Assembly (NCBI RefSeq): GCF_003858645.1
Contig: NZ_RQJP01000005.1
Coordinates: 620,001-684,000, forward strand
Length of the DNA: 64,000 nt
Origin: Larkinella knui
GTDB taxonomy: Bacteria > Bacteroidota > Bacteroidia > Cytophagales > Spirosomataceae
Direction of reading: 5' to 3'
Shown in pieces: positions 1 to 7,301 of this stretch. The notes beneath the pieces were generated by a model. It was not told the DNA's origin. It ran no database searches and worked only from the letters and a program-made list of their open reading frames with translations. Within the stretch, counting starts at the first letter, position 1; every line of letters starts with the position of its first letter. Both the position numbers and the translations under genes were made by a program.

Positions 1-2064
1 CAGTACGGCCATTTTATCTTCAATCAGACTACCGGTTAGGGCACTCATGGCGGTTTCGGCCCGGCTCAGGGCTTCACTCAAATTATTGGCTTTGTAGAGA
101 TTGTAGATTTCCGTATAAACGCGCTGCGCTTCGGTCTCGCCGGTTGCCGTATGGGCCCCGGTCGTACCGGTTTTTCCGACCTGCCGGGCATAGGACGAGG
201 TTGGGAATTCCGCCAGCAGCTTTTCCTTCCAAGTAGAGGTGCGGTTCAACTGATCATTCGAAACCATCAGCAAATAATAAACCTCTGGTTTGACGCCGGT
301 ATTCGGATACCGGGTCAGCAAGGTTTCGAAAGTTGGAATGGCTTGATCCGGCTGATTGAATTGAAATTTATACAATTTGCCCAGGTGATAATACGCATTT
401 TCCAACCGCTGATTGGACAGTTTCAACGCTTCCGGACTAAAGGGAATGGTCGCATATAGGGCGTCTTTCTGAGCTTTTCGCTCGGCGGCCGACAAAACGC
501 CCGAACTGGAACTTTCCGGCCCATTGGCATTGAGAGCGGTTCCGGTTTGGGGCGGAGAATCGACCGCTCCAATTTGCGCCGAAGATTCTTTTTGGCTTCG
601 ACGCCAGTTGTCTTCCAGTTGGCGGGTTCCCCACTTCTGCATAAATTCCGTCCGGCCCTGCGTAACCATGATGGGATTGTACAAAAGCCACCGTTGATCG
701 GCCGGAATATCTGACGAAGTCGCCGGGCGATTGGCCGCCTGAGTGGCAATTTCCTGAGCCCGGGCCAGCAGAGCCTGCTGCTGTTTCTGTTTGCGGTCGA
801 TGGCTTCATTCAGATGCTGGTCGAGGGCGGCCGGATTCATTTGGGCCAGTTTTTGCAGGCTGTCTTCGGTCTGAATGGTTTGTTGCTGCTCAACGAATTC
901 ATCCAGAAACACTTTCCGATTGGCCAGGGCTTTATAATCCGCGGATTGTTGGGGCAACAAAGCCAGTGCGCTGTCGTAATACGCTTTGGCGGTTGGGAAA
1001 TTCTGTAATTTTTCGAAATACAGCTTTCCCATTTCCTGGTAGGTATACGGAATCTGGCTCGTGTTGGAAGTGGTTTCGTGGATTGATTTCTTCCAGTATT
1101 CGATGGCTTTCGGGTAGCGTCCATTCCGCGCTTCCAGCAGCCCCATCGTGTAGTAAATCTTGTCTTTCAGGTCGGTATTTTTCCGGTCATTCAACATGCG
1201 GGTAAACCGTTCGTTGCTGGTGCGCCCGCCCTGAATGGAGTAAATGGTGGCATAAAACGACTGCTCGTAGGTGGGCCGGTTTTTTAATACCTGGCGATAG
1301 TGGGCTATGGCCTGTTCCGGTTTTCCGGTCAGATCATACAGTTGACCGGCAATCAGATGCAAACGGGCGGTCGTTTCACCTTTTTTCAGGAAAGGAAAGG
1401 TGGCATCCAGCAAAGCCGCCGACACCGCGTATTCCTGTTTCTGCTGGTGTAAATACGCTTTCGTTAAATAATAGTCCCGTGTATTGGCCTTATTAAGTGG
1501 TTGAACACGAAGGTATTCCGCCACATTTAAACCGTTTGTGTAGGCACCGGTTTCCACGTAGGTTCGCATGAGGCCAATCAACGCTTCGTGTTTTTCATCC
1601 TCGCCTTCGCCCTTGGTATTGACATATTTAAACACCTCCATGGCATTGCCATAATCCTGGCGATACAAGCGGGCGGTGCCTAATAGTATATAGCTATTAT
1701 CCAGCCATTTGCTATTCTGGTGGCGCTCCGCTACCAGCGATGCCTTCTTGATGGCGTCGTCCAGTTGTGCTTTTACAGGTTCTAACCTGGTGGAATCGAG
1801 CGGCAGCAGAATGGGCAGGGGCTGGTTGTAATTTTCCTGGTACGTTTTATGCTGATAGCGCTCCACTTCCCGAAGCCGGTCGCGGGCAATCAGGTAGGCG
1901 TTGTAGCGGGCGTTCAGGTTATGATAGGCGACCGGGAGCTTCTTCTGGCTGTATTGTGAACAGCTGCTGACCAAAACCAGGACAACAACCGATAGGAAGC
2001 AGGACCGGAATTGGTCAGCTACAGAATACGTAGGGAAATATCGGTTGAAAAACCCGCCTTGCAT
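1..2064 (-). CDS. sprE: SprE/PorW-like T9SS tetratricopeptide lipoprotein (3' end beyond window)
   Basis: Reading right to left from ATG at 2064 the frame stays open for 688 codons to the window edge, so the C-terminus is missing. Residues 22-35 form a hydrophobic segment ending in a lipobox (V-S-S-C35), so the product should be an outer-membrane-bound lipoprotein. The mature protein starts with an AYHNLNARYNAYLIARDRL-type stretch, then repeated helix-pair segments (TPR) separated by a Gln-rich and Ser-rich linker. This layout matches SprE of Flavobacterium johnsoniae and PorW of Porphyromonas gingivalis, needed for type IX secretion and gliding; these proteins are about 850-900 residues, so roughly a fifth is outside. 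It is transcribed away from the atp operon with a shared upstream region. Assignment is by recognised sequence pattern, not by a search. Confidence 0.8.
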   Translation of the reverse strand, partial: MQGGFFNRYFPTYSVADQFRSCFLSVVVLVLVSSCSQYSQKKLPVAYHNLNARYNAYLIARDRLREVERYQHKTYQENYNQPLPILLPLDSTRLEPVKAQLDDAIKKASLVAERHQNSKWLDNSYILLGTARLYRQDYGNAMEVFKYVNTKGEGEDEKHEALIGLMRTYVETGAYTNGLNVAEYLRVQPLNKANTRDYYLTKAYLHQQKQEYAVSAALLDATFPFLKKGETTARLHLIAGQLYDLTGKPEQAIAHYRQVLKNRPTYEQSFYATIYSIQGGRTSNERFTRMLNDRKNTDLKDKIYYTMGLLEARNGRYPKAIEYWKKSIHETTSNTSQIPYTYQEMGKLYFEKLQNFPTAKAYYDSALALLPQQSADYKALANRKVFLDEFVEQQQTIQTEDSLQKLAQMNPAALDQHLNEAIDRKQKQQQALLARAQEIATQAANRPATSSDIPADQRWLLYNPIMVTQGRTEFMQKWGTRQLEDNWRRSQKESSAQIGAVDSPPQTGTALNANGPESSSSGVLSAAERKAQKDALYATIPFSPEALKLSNQRLENAYYHLGKLYKFQFNQPDQAIPTFETLLTRYPNTGVKPEVYYLLMVSNDQLNRTSTWKEKLLAEFPTSSYARQVGKTGTTGAHTATGETEAQRVYTEIYNLYKANNLSEALSRAETAMSALTGSLIEDKMAVL

Positions 2065-2081
2065 GGAAAAGAGTAATATTC

Positions 2082-2112
2082 TTGGTAACCGCCGGAAGGC
2101 TTTCTACCTTCG
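2082..2112 (+). promoter_or_regulatory. Bacteroidota-type promoter of the atp operon
   Basis: TTG at 2082-2084, a 20-base spacer and TACCTTCG at 2105-2112 fit the -33/-7 consensus (TTG, 19-21 bases, TAnnTTTG) of the Bacteroidota primary sigma factor with one mismatch in the -7 box. Transcription would start near 2118-2120, giving a leader of about 100 bases before atpZ. It lies in the divergent gap between the SprE-like gene and atpZ. Inferred from sequence only. Confidence 0.55.
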
Positions 2113-2220
2113 CGGAACCAACACTGAATAGTAACGTCGTCAACGCAAAAACCGTATCGAAAAACGTGCCACTCAGACAAAAATACGAAATAACTGACAT
2201 CAAAACCGAGGACTTGCCGT

Positions 2221-2475
2221 ATGGAACCCGATAAATTCAATTCTGATGAGCCGGAAAAGCCGTTCAGGAAGGCCACCCGCAAAACCAGTTCTTTTGTACA
2301 ATATTCAGCGATCGGCTTTCAGATGCTGGCCACAATTGGCCTGGGCGTTTGGGGCGGTATTAAACTGGACGAATGGCAGGGCAACCAAAAGCCCATCTGG
2401 ACGCTCGTATTATCGCTGGTAGCCATTGGTTCGTCGTTGTATCTTTTTATTCGAAGTTTACCCAAACAGCCCTGA
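2221..2475 (+). CDS. AtpZ/AtpI-family ATP synthase accessory protein
   Basis: An 84-residue protein with a charged N-terminus (about 25 residues) followed by two membrane helices (roughly 27-48 and 58-78). Between them is a GxWxGxKLDEW-type motif typical of the AtpZ/AtpI (F0F1-ATPase subunit) family. Such proteins help assemble the c-ring or carry Mg2+/Ca2+ in other bacteria. It is the first gene of the atp operon, followed after one base by the next gene (TGA at 2473, ATG at 2477), which supports translational coupling. Family assignment is good; the exact role here is inferred. Confidence 0.8.
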   Translation: MEPDKFNSDEPEKPFRKATRKTSSFVQYSAIGFQMLATIGLGVWGGIKLDEWQGNQKPIWTLVLSLVAIGSSLYLFIRSLPKQP

Positions 2476-2476
2476 T

Positions 2477-2839
2477 ATGCGCTACAGCATTGGGGCCACC
2501 GCCCTGTTGGCAATTGTATTTTTTATAGCCGAACAGTATGGAGCTGCTGCCTGGCTTCATCCGTACTGGAAATTTATGCTCATTTTTTTTCTGAGCATTT
2601 CATTCCTGATTCACCGGCTCATGGAGGTTGGTTTTCAGAATAATCGCGAAAAATTCATTCCGTTTTACATGGCTACCATCGTGGCCCGGCTGATCTTGTG
2701 CCTGGTATTTGTCGGGTTCTTTTTGTGGCATGGCGTCCATGGTGTCAAACTGTTTATCCTGGACTTTCTTGCACTATATATATTTTATACAGCCTTTGAA
2801 ATCTACATTTTGAGTCGTAACTTGCGACGCGGTTTGTAA
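2477..2839 (+). CDS. small four-helix membrane protein of the atp operon, function unknown
   Basis: The ATG at 2477 is chosen because it lies one base after the atpZ stop; a longer reading from a GTG at 2426 would overlap atpZ and add a non-hydrophobic tail. The 120-residue product is almost entirely hydrophobic with about four membrane helices (roughly 5-20, 27-44, 61-82, 88-108). Its place between atpZ and atpB suggests the role held by AtpI-like proteins elsewhere (c-ring assembly), but no diagnostic motif was recognised. Similar small membrane genes commonly sit here in Bacteroidota atp operons. Confidence 0.75.
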   Translation: MRYSIGATALLAIVFFIAEQYGAAAWLHPYWKFMLIFFLSISFLIHRLMEVGFQNNREKFIPFYMATIVARLILCLVFVGFFLWHGVHGVKLFILDFLALYIFYTAFEIYILSRNLRRGL

Positions 2840-2858
2840 CACATACCATTTACTTCAT

Positions 2859-3953
2859 ATGATGCGTTTCCGGATTCATACGTTTTTTTTAAGTATTGTA
2901 TTGTTTCTGAGTACGTTGGTGTCGGTCAATGCGCAACACGAGGAGCATGCTGACCACAACGCGGCAGAAGGAAAGAAGAAATTTAATGTGGGCGACATGA
3001 TCATGCACCACATCAAGGACGATCATGGCTGGGAATTTGCGCACGGCTTAACGCTCCCTTTACCGGTCATTCTGTATACGCAGGATGGCGGGCTGGACGT
3101 GTTTTCGTCTTCGCACTTCGCTCATGAAGCCACCTACAACGGCTACGTAAAAGAACACAATAAAATATACCGTGCCGGAGCCAATGGCGAAGCCGATAAG
3201 TCGATCAAAGTATACGATTTCTCCATCACGAAAAACGTAGCGTCTCTCCTGTTGAGTGCGGTTTTGCTTTTAGTTGTATTTTTCTCCGTTCGCAACGGCT
3301 ATGAGAAAAACAAAGGCAAGGCACCCAAAGGATTGCAGTCTTTTCTGGAACCGGTTATTCTGTTTGTTCGCGACGAGATTGCCAAACCGAACATCGGTCC
3401 CAAATACGGACGGTATCTGCCGTTCCTGCTGACGCTGTTTTTCTTCATTCTTTTCAACAACCTGCTGGGACTTCTGCCGGGCGGTGCCAACCTGACCGGC
3501 AACATCGCTATCACGATGACGCTGGCCGTTATCACCTTCCTGATTGTTAACCTGAGCGGCAACAAGCATTACTGGGCTCACCTTTTCAAACCTACCGGTG
3601 TTCCGGTGGCGCTGCTGCCCATCATGATTCCGGTCGAAATCGTGGGTGTGTTCATGAAGCCCTTCTCCCTGATGGTTCGGTTGTTTGCCAACATCACGGC
3701 GGGCCACATCATTATTCTGAGCTTGCTGGGCTTGATTTTCATTGCCAAGGATCTGGGCGGTTCCGGCATGGGGTGGGGCGTTAGCCCGCTCATCATCGTG
3801 TTCTCGCTGTTCATGAACCTGATCGAGTTGCTGGTTGCGTTCCTGCAAGCATTCATTTTTACCCTGCTTTCGTCGATGTACATCGGCAGTGCGATTGAAG
3901 ACCATCACGAAGCCGACCATGGTGTGGGCTACGAAGGCCCGCAAGCGCATTAA
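2859..3953 (+). CDS. atpB: F0F1 ATP synthase subunit a
   Basis: 364 residues. Residues 1-25 look like a cleavable signal peptide (cleavage after VNA), followed by a His-rich exported region of about 100 residues that most bacterial a subunits lack but Bacteroidota a subunits have. Five or more membrane helices follow. The proton-channel helix has the essential arginine at R274 (MVRLFAN), with the usual GHI motif after it. The C-terminus is again His/Glu-rich. The start is the first of two adjacent ATG codons. It forms the half-channels that pass protons to the c-ring. Lies 19 bases after the small membrane gene. Confidence 0.96.
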   Translation: MMRFRIHTFFLSIVLFLSTLVSVNAQHEEHADHNAAEGKKKFNVGDMIMHHIKDDHGWEFAHGLTLPLPVILYTQDGGLDVFSSSHFAHEATYNGYVKEHNKIYRAGANGEADKSIKVYDFSITKNVASLLLSAVLLLVVFFSVRNGYEKNKGKAPKGLQSFLEPVILFVRDEIAKPNIGPKYGRYLPFLLTLFFFILFNNLLGLLPGGANLTGNIAITMTLAVITFLIVNLSGNKHYWAHLFKPTGVPVALLPIMIPVEIVGVFMKPFSLMVRLFANITAGHIIILSLLGLIFIAKDLGGSGMGWGVSPLIIVFSLFMNLIELLVAFLQAFIFTLLSSMYIGSAIEDHHEADHGVGYEGPQAH

Positions 3954-3972
3954 GATTGGGTATTGCCGTTAA

Positions 3973-4272
<300 letters not shown>

Positions 4273-4339
4273 CCAGTCGATAAGCACTCGAGTCGCCGGT
4301 TGCATTAGGCGTCGGCACACGACTCAAAAAACTGGAAAA

Positions 4340-4373
4340 AGCCCGTCGGTATGAACTAGTCAGCCGACGGGCT
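4340..4373 (+). terminator. 10-bp perfect hairpin between atpE and atpF (attenuator-like)
   Basis: Arms 4340-4349 and 4364-4373 are perfect reverse complements (AGCCCGTCGG) around a 14-base loop. There is an A-run on the 5' side and only GATTTC after it, so on the plus strand it looks like a weak terminator or an mRNA-stabilising 3' end rather than a full stop. Subunit c is needed in about five-fold or greater excess over b and delta, so a partial barrier here would make sense; that purpose is inference. Confidence 0.5.
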
Positions 4374-4427
4374 GATTTCAACAACAAGCGAATTTATCCT
4401 ATTCATATATCCTAATTTCGAAAATCC

Positions 4428-4922
4428 ATGGATCTGCTGATTCCTGATATTGGGTTGTTATTCTGGATGGTAGTCGTTTTCGGACTGCTGTATTTTATCC
4501 TGTCAAAATTTGCCTGGACACCGATTACGGAAAGTCTGAAAGAACGGGAAGACGATATTCAGAAAGCCCTGGATATGGCCGAAAAAACCCGGATCGAAAT
4601 GGCCAAACTGCAAGCCGACAACCAGAAGTTGCTGGCCGAGGCCCGCGCTGAACGCGATGCCATTTTGCGGGGCGCTAAAGAAACCGCCGACCGGGTCATT
4701 GCCGAATCGCGCGACCGGGCAACCGAAGAAGGCAATCGGATTATTCTGAAAGCCCGCGAAGAATTGCAGACGGAGCGTCAGGCGATGGTGGCTGAAGTGA
4801 AACGCGAAGTGATCGAACTGTCACTCGACATTGCTGAAAAAGTACTGAAGAGAGAACTGAGCGATAAGAAATCACAGGAAGAACTTGTTAAAAGTCTCGT
4901 TGCAGAAGCACGGTTAAATTAA
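4428..4922 (+). CDS. atpF: F0F1 ATP synthase subunit b
   Basis: 164 residues: one N-terminal membrane helix (about 8-28, IGLLFWMVVVFGLLYFILSK) followed by a long charged helix rich in Ala, Glu, Lys and Arg that forms the peripheral stalk coiled coil. Length and architecture are normal for subunit b. It anchors the F1 head to the membrane and binds subunit delta, encoded next. The ATG at 4428 lies in front of the membrane helix. The 85-base gap to atpH is filled by a long inverted repeat. Confidence 0.95.
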   Translation: MDLLIPDIGLLFWMVVVFGLLYFILSKFAWTPITESLKEREDDIQKALDMAEKTRIEMAKLQADNQKLLAEARAERDAILRGAKETADRVIAESRDRATEEGNRIILKAREELQTERQAMVAEVKREVIELSLDIAEKVLKRELSDKKSQEELVKSLVAEARLN

Positions 4923-4995
4923 GAGTTCAGAAGTAAGAGTGAAGAGTTTGCCGCCCGATCGGTTAGCTGACGCGTTCACTCTTACTTCTGAACTC
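4923..4995. repeat. 21-bp perfect inverted repeat in the atpF-atpH gap
   Basis: Arms 4923-4943 and 4975-4995 are perfect reverse complements (word GAGTTCAGAAGTAAGAGTG plus two bases) with a 31-base loop. The right arm ends 12 bases before the atpH start, so the mRNA would carry a very stable stem immediately upstream of it. The word GTT-AGAAGTAAGAGT recurs at 46873, which links this element to other intergenic repeats in the window. No T-run follows, so it is not a normal terminator. Confidence 0.85.
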
Positions 4996-5007
4996 ACCAC
5001 TCATAAG

Positions 5008-5544
5008 ATGGCAGAATCTACAGTTGCATTCCGATACGCTAAATCGCTGATCGACCTGGCGAAGGAGAAGCAGAAAGTCGAAGAAGTGTACAAGGATATG
5101 TTGTTTTTCCTGGACGTGGTTCGCAAAAACCGCGACTTGATGCTGGCGCTGAAAAGTCCGATTTTGCGCCATGAAAAGAAAATGGCCGTTTTACGGGCTA
5201 TCTTTGAAAGCCGCGTCGATCCGTTATCGTTTCTGATCTTCAATATCATTACGAAGAAAAACCGGGAAGGTATCATGGATAGCATTGCCGACGAATTCGT
5301 TCGGCAGTACAATGATTTGAAAGGAATCCAGAAGATTCGGGTGATCACAACGCTGCCCCTGACGGAAGAAATTCGCAAGGAATTCATCGGTGTCGTTGGC
5401 AAAGCGACCGGCAAGCAAATCGAACTGGAAGAGCAAATTGATCCGAAACTGATCGGCGGTTATGTTCTCCGCATCGGCGACCGGCAGATCGATGCCTCGA
5501 TCCGCAACCAGTTGGCCGAATTGCGCCTGAGCTTCCTGAATTAG
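5008..5544 (+). CDS. atpH: F0F1 ATP synthase subunit delta
   Basis: 178 residues from ATG at 5008 (MAESTVAFRYAKSLIDLA). The reading frame is open further upstream to 4939, but that part runs through the inverted repeat and gives no conserved sequence, so the shorter start is chosen. The N-terminal helical bundle (Y-A-K-S-L-x-D-L-A), central LKSP motif and C-terminal GGYVLRIGDRQIDASIRNQL segment are those of delta/OSCP. It joins the peripheral stalk to the top of F1. It is the last atp gene here: atpA and atpG do not follow, so F1 genes must be elsewhere. Confidence 0.95.
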   Translation: MAESTVAFRYAKSLIDLAKEKQKVEEVYKDMLFFLDVVRKNRDLMLALKSPILRHEKKMAVLRAIFESRVDPLSFLIFNIITKKNREGIMDSIADEFVRQYNDLKGIQKIRVITTLPLTEEIRKEFIGVVGKATGKQIELEEQIDPKLIGGYVLRIGDRQIDASIRNQLAELRLSFLN

Positions 5545-5548
5545 TTTT

Positions 5549-5622
5549 TGAGACAAAAGAGCATAGACAAGAGATTTGAGACAATTGCCAACTGACGTCT
5601 AAATCTTTTCTCTTACGTCTCA
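5549..5622. repeat. imperfect inverted repeat downstream of atpH
   Basis: The left part (5549-5583) has two TGAGAC words around A-rich AAGAG words; the right part (about 5597-5622) has their reverse complements (GTCTAAATCTTTTCTCTTACGTCTCA, split here as GTCTAAATC-TTTTCTCTTA-CGTCTCA). The arms pair with gaps. It belongs to the same general class as the repeats at 4923 and 26361 and lies directly before a conventional terminator. Confidence 0.6.
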
Positions 5623-5636
5623 CTTCTTTACTCCAT

Positions 5637-5680
5637 AAAAAACCGGACATCGAAGCACCTGCTTTGATGTCCGGTTTTTT
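5637..5680 (+). terminator. rho-independent terminator of the atp operon
   Basis: Arms of about 20 bases (AAAAACCGGACATCGAAGCA and its complement with one G-T pair) close on a very short loop at about 5657-5660 and run into six T residues at 5675-5680. The A-run on the other side makes it work in either direction. It separates the atp genes from the primase gene, whose start is 32 bases further on. Confidence 0.85.
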
Positions 5681-5711
5681 ATGTTAACATGCAGGGTAAA
5701 ATGGTAACTAC

Positions 5712-6770
5712 ATGGATCTGCTAACGCCAACCCGAGCCATCGACATAGTCCGGGTTGTGAGGGATTTGGGGTATGAGCTGCACGAAAACCGCAAAATCGT
5801 GTGTCCATTTCACGTTGAGAAAACGCCCTCGCTGGTTATTTATCCGCAAACTAACTCGTATCACTGCTTCGGTTGCGGCAAACACGGCGATGTGATCAGC
5901 TTCTATGCCGGGATTGCTCATCTGGATTATACGGCGGCCATGCACGAGCTGGCCTTCAATTACCTGCCGGAGTATAATCCGGAATTGTATAAAAAAGGGC
6001 ATCTGAAAAAAATACAGTCGGCGGTGGTCGCCAAGCCGGAGAAAATCGCCTTGCCATCGGATACAAACGCTTACGTTTACAAGCCACTGCATAGCGATAT
6101 CTACGAAGCTTTTCAGCGGGTTTGTGAAGGACAACCCCCAACGGATGTGCGGGCAGAAGCCTGGCAGTATTTGGCTGGCCGGGGTTTTTCAGAGTCGACG
6201 TTGCGGAAGTTTCGCCTTTTTACGGTCAACGACTACCAGTCGGCACAATCCTTTTTACGGAAGACCTATAACCTCCTGGATTTGCAGGAATGCGGCTTAT
6301 TCAACGAGAAGGGAAACCTGATTTTCTACCGCCATCCGATCATCATTCCGTATTACCGGAAAAACCGCATCGTATTTTTGCAAGGCCGGCTCATCGGGCG
6401 TCCCACCGATTCAACATCCCGGTATCAGTTTTTGAGCGGTGTTCCCGTGGAGTTGTTCAATGCCGACGTGGTAGACCTCATTAAAACCGGCCAAACGCTG
6501 TATGTGACCGAAGGCGCGCTGGATTGCATGACACTCATGCAGGAAGGAATGCCCGCCGTTAGTCTGGGAAGTGCGACGATGTTCAAACGGGAATGGATGA
6601 AACTCTTCCGCCGTTTTGAAATTTGCTTCTATTTCGACAATGATGCCGCCGGGCAAAAAGCCGCCCGGGAATACGGCGACTTGTTCAGCCAATACCGCAT
6701 TTCGACCCGAACAAAAACGGTTAAAGAGGGCTACAAAGACGTGAATGACTACTTTTCGAAACGCGACTAG
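5712..6770 (+). CDS. stand-alone DnaG-type primase (CHC2 zinc finger + TOPRIM), short form
   Basis: 352 residues against about 600-650 for replicative DnaG. The N-terminus has a CHC2 zinc-binding motif (C31, H34, C52, C55 in CPFH and YHCFGCG). The C-terminal half has a TOPRIM domain with glutamate E267 (TEGALD) and the metal-binding D309-N-D311 (YFDNDAAG). The helicase-binding C-terminal domain of DnaG is absent: the protein ends about 40 residues after the DxD motif. Such two-domain primases occur on plasmids and phages but also on Bacteroidota chromosomes. The gene stands alone between the atp terminator and a converging gene. RNA-primer synthesis is inferred from the domains; the partner helicase is unknown. 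Confidence 0.8.
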   Translation: MDLLTPTRAIDIVRVVRDLGYELHENRKIVCPFHVEKTPSLVIYPQTNSYHCFGCGKHGDVISFYAGIAHLDYTAAMHELAFNYLPEYNPELYKKGHLKKIQSAVVAKPEKIALPSDTNAYVYKPLHSDIYEAFQRVCEGQPPTDVRAEAWQYLAGRGFSESTLRKFRLFTVNDYQSAQSFLRKTYNLLDLQECGLFNEKGNLIFYRHPIIIPYYRKNRIVFLQGRLIGRPTDSTSRYQFLSGVPVELFNADVVDLIKTGQTLYVTEGALDCMTLMQEGMPAVSLGSATMFKREWMKLFRRFEICFYFDNDAAGQKAAREYGDLFSQYRISTRTKTVKEGYKDVNDYFSKRD

Positions 6771-6773
6771 CGG

Positions 6774-7214
6774 TTATTGAAACTCCTTCACAAACTTGAA
6801 ATGCGACGGACGGAACGTAAGGTTCTGGTAAAACCGGTGTGTGTGGGTCCGTTTCTGGTTGGCCGTCACTTCCAGATTGACAAAACCGTGTGCGTCGGCC
6901 AATTGCTCCAAAGCCGCCACGAGTTGTCGGCCAATCTGGTGATTCCGGTATTCCGGCACAACATACAACTCCTGAATTTCGCCGACTTTGCCGGTATGAT
7001 GAAGCAGGTATTGAACGTGACAACTGATGAAACCAACTACTTCATCGTTGACTTCGGCGACCAAATAATGCACCCGACAATCGGAAAGGTTGCGCTGAAA
7101 TACCGCCCGGAAGGCCACAGCGTTTAATTGAGTTTCTTCCAGTTCACACAGAAACCGGTAAATGGTTCCAACATCCTGAGAATCAGCCGGACGAATATGG
7201 GCATTGAAGTTCAT
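6774..7214 (-). CDS. GNAT acetyltransferase resembling PhnO
   Basis: 146 residues with a GNAT fold: the acetyl-CoA pyrophosphate loop is RNHQIGRQL (about 95-103) after an IQELYVVPEYR strand, and the C-terminal part reads HRFYQNL...SHFKF. The run FxxxxxQYLLHHxxKVGEIQEL and the closing HRFYxxxxFxxSHF are strikingly like PhnO, the aminoalkylphosphonate N-acetyltransferase of Escherichia coli, and the length is the same. No phosphonate (phn) genes are nearby, so the substrate could be another small amine. It converges on the primase gene with three bases between the stops. Confidence 0.75.
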   Translation of the reverse strand: MNFNAHIRPADSQDVGTIYRFLCELEETQLNAVAFRAVFQRNLSDCRVHYLVAEVNDEVVGFISCHVQYLLHHTGKVGEIQELYVVPEYRNHQIGRQLVAALEQLADAHGFVNLEVTANQKRTHTHRFYQNLTFRPSHFKFVKEFQ

Positions 7215-7301
7215 GGTCGCAGAAAGATTAGGTAAGGTTTTCGGGAAGTGGATAAGAACTGGTTAAATTTCGGGAAATTCTGACGAATCCTAAGCCTACT
7301 T

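Noticed and set aside
3270-3950. Minus-strand open frame of 226 codons opposite atpB
   Set aside because: Antisense to subunit a; Gln/His/Asp-rich shadow of membrane-helix codons.
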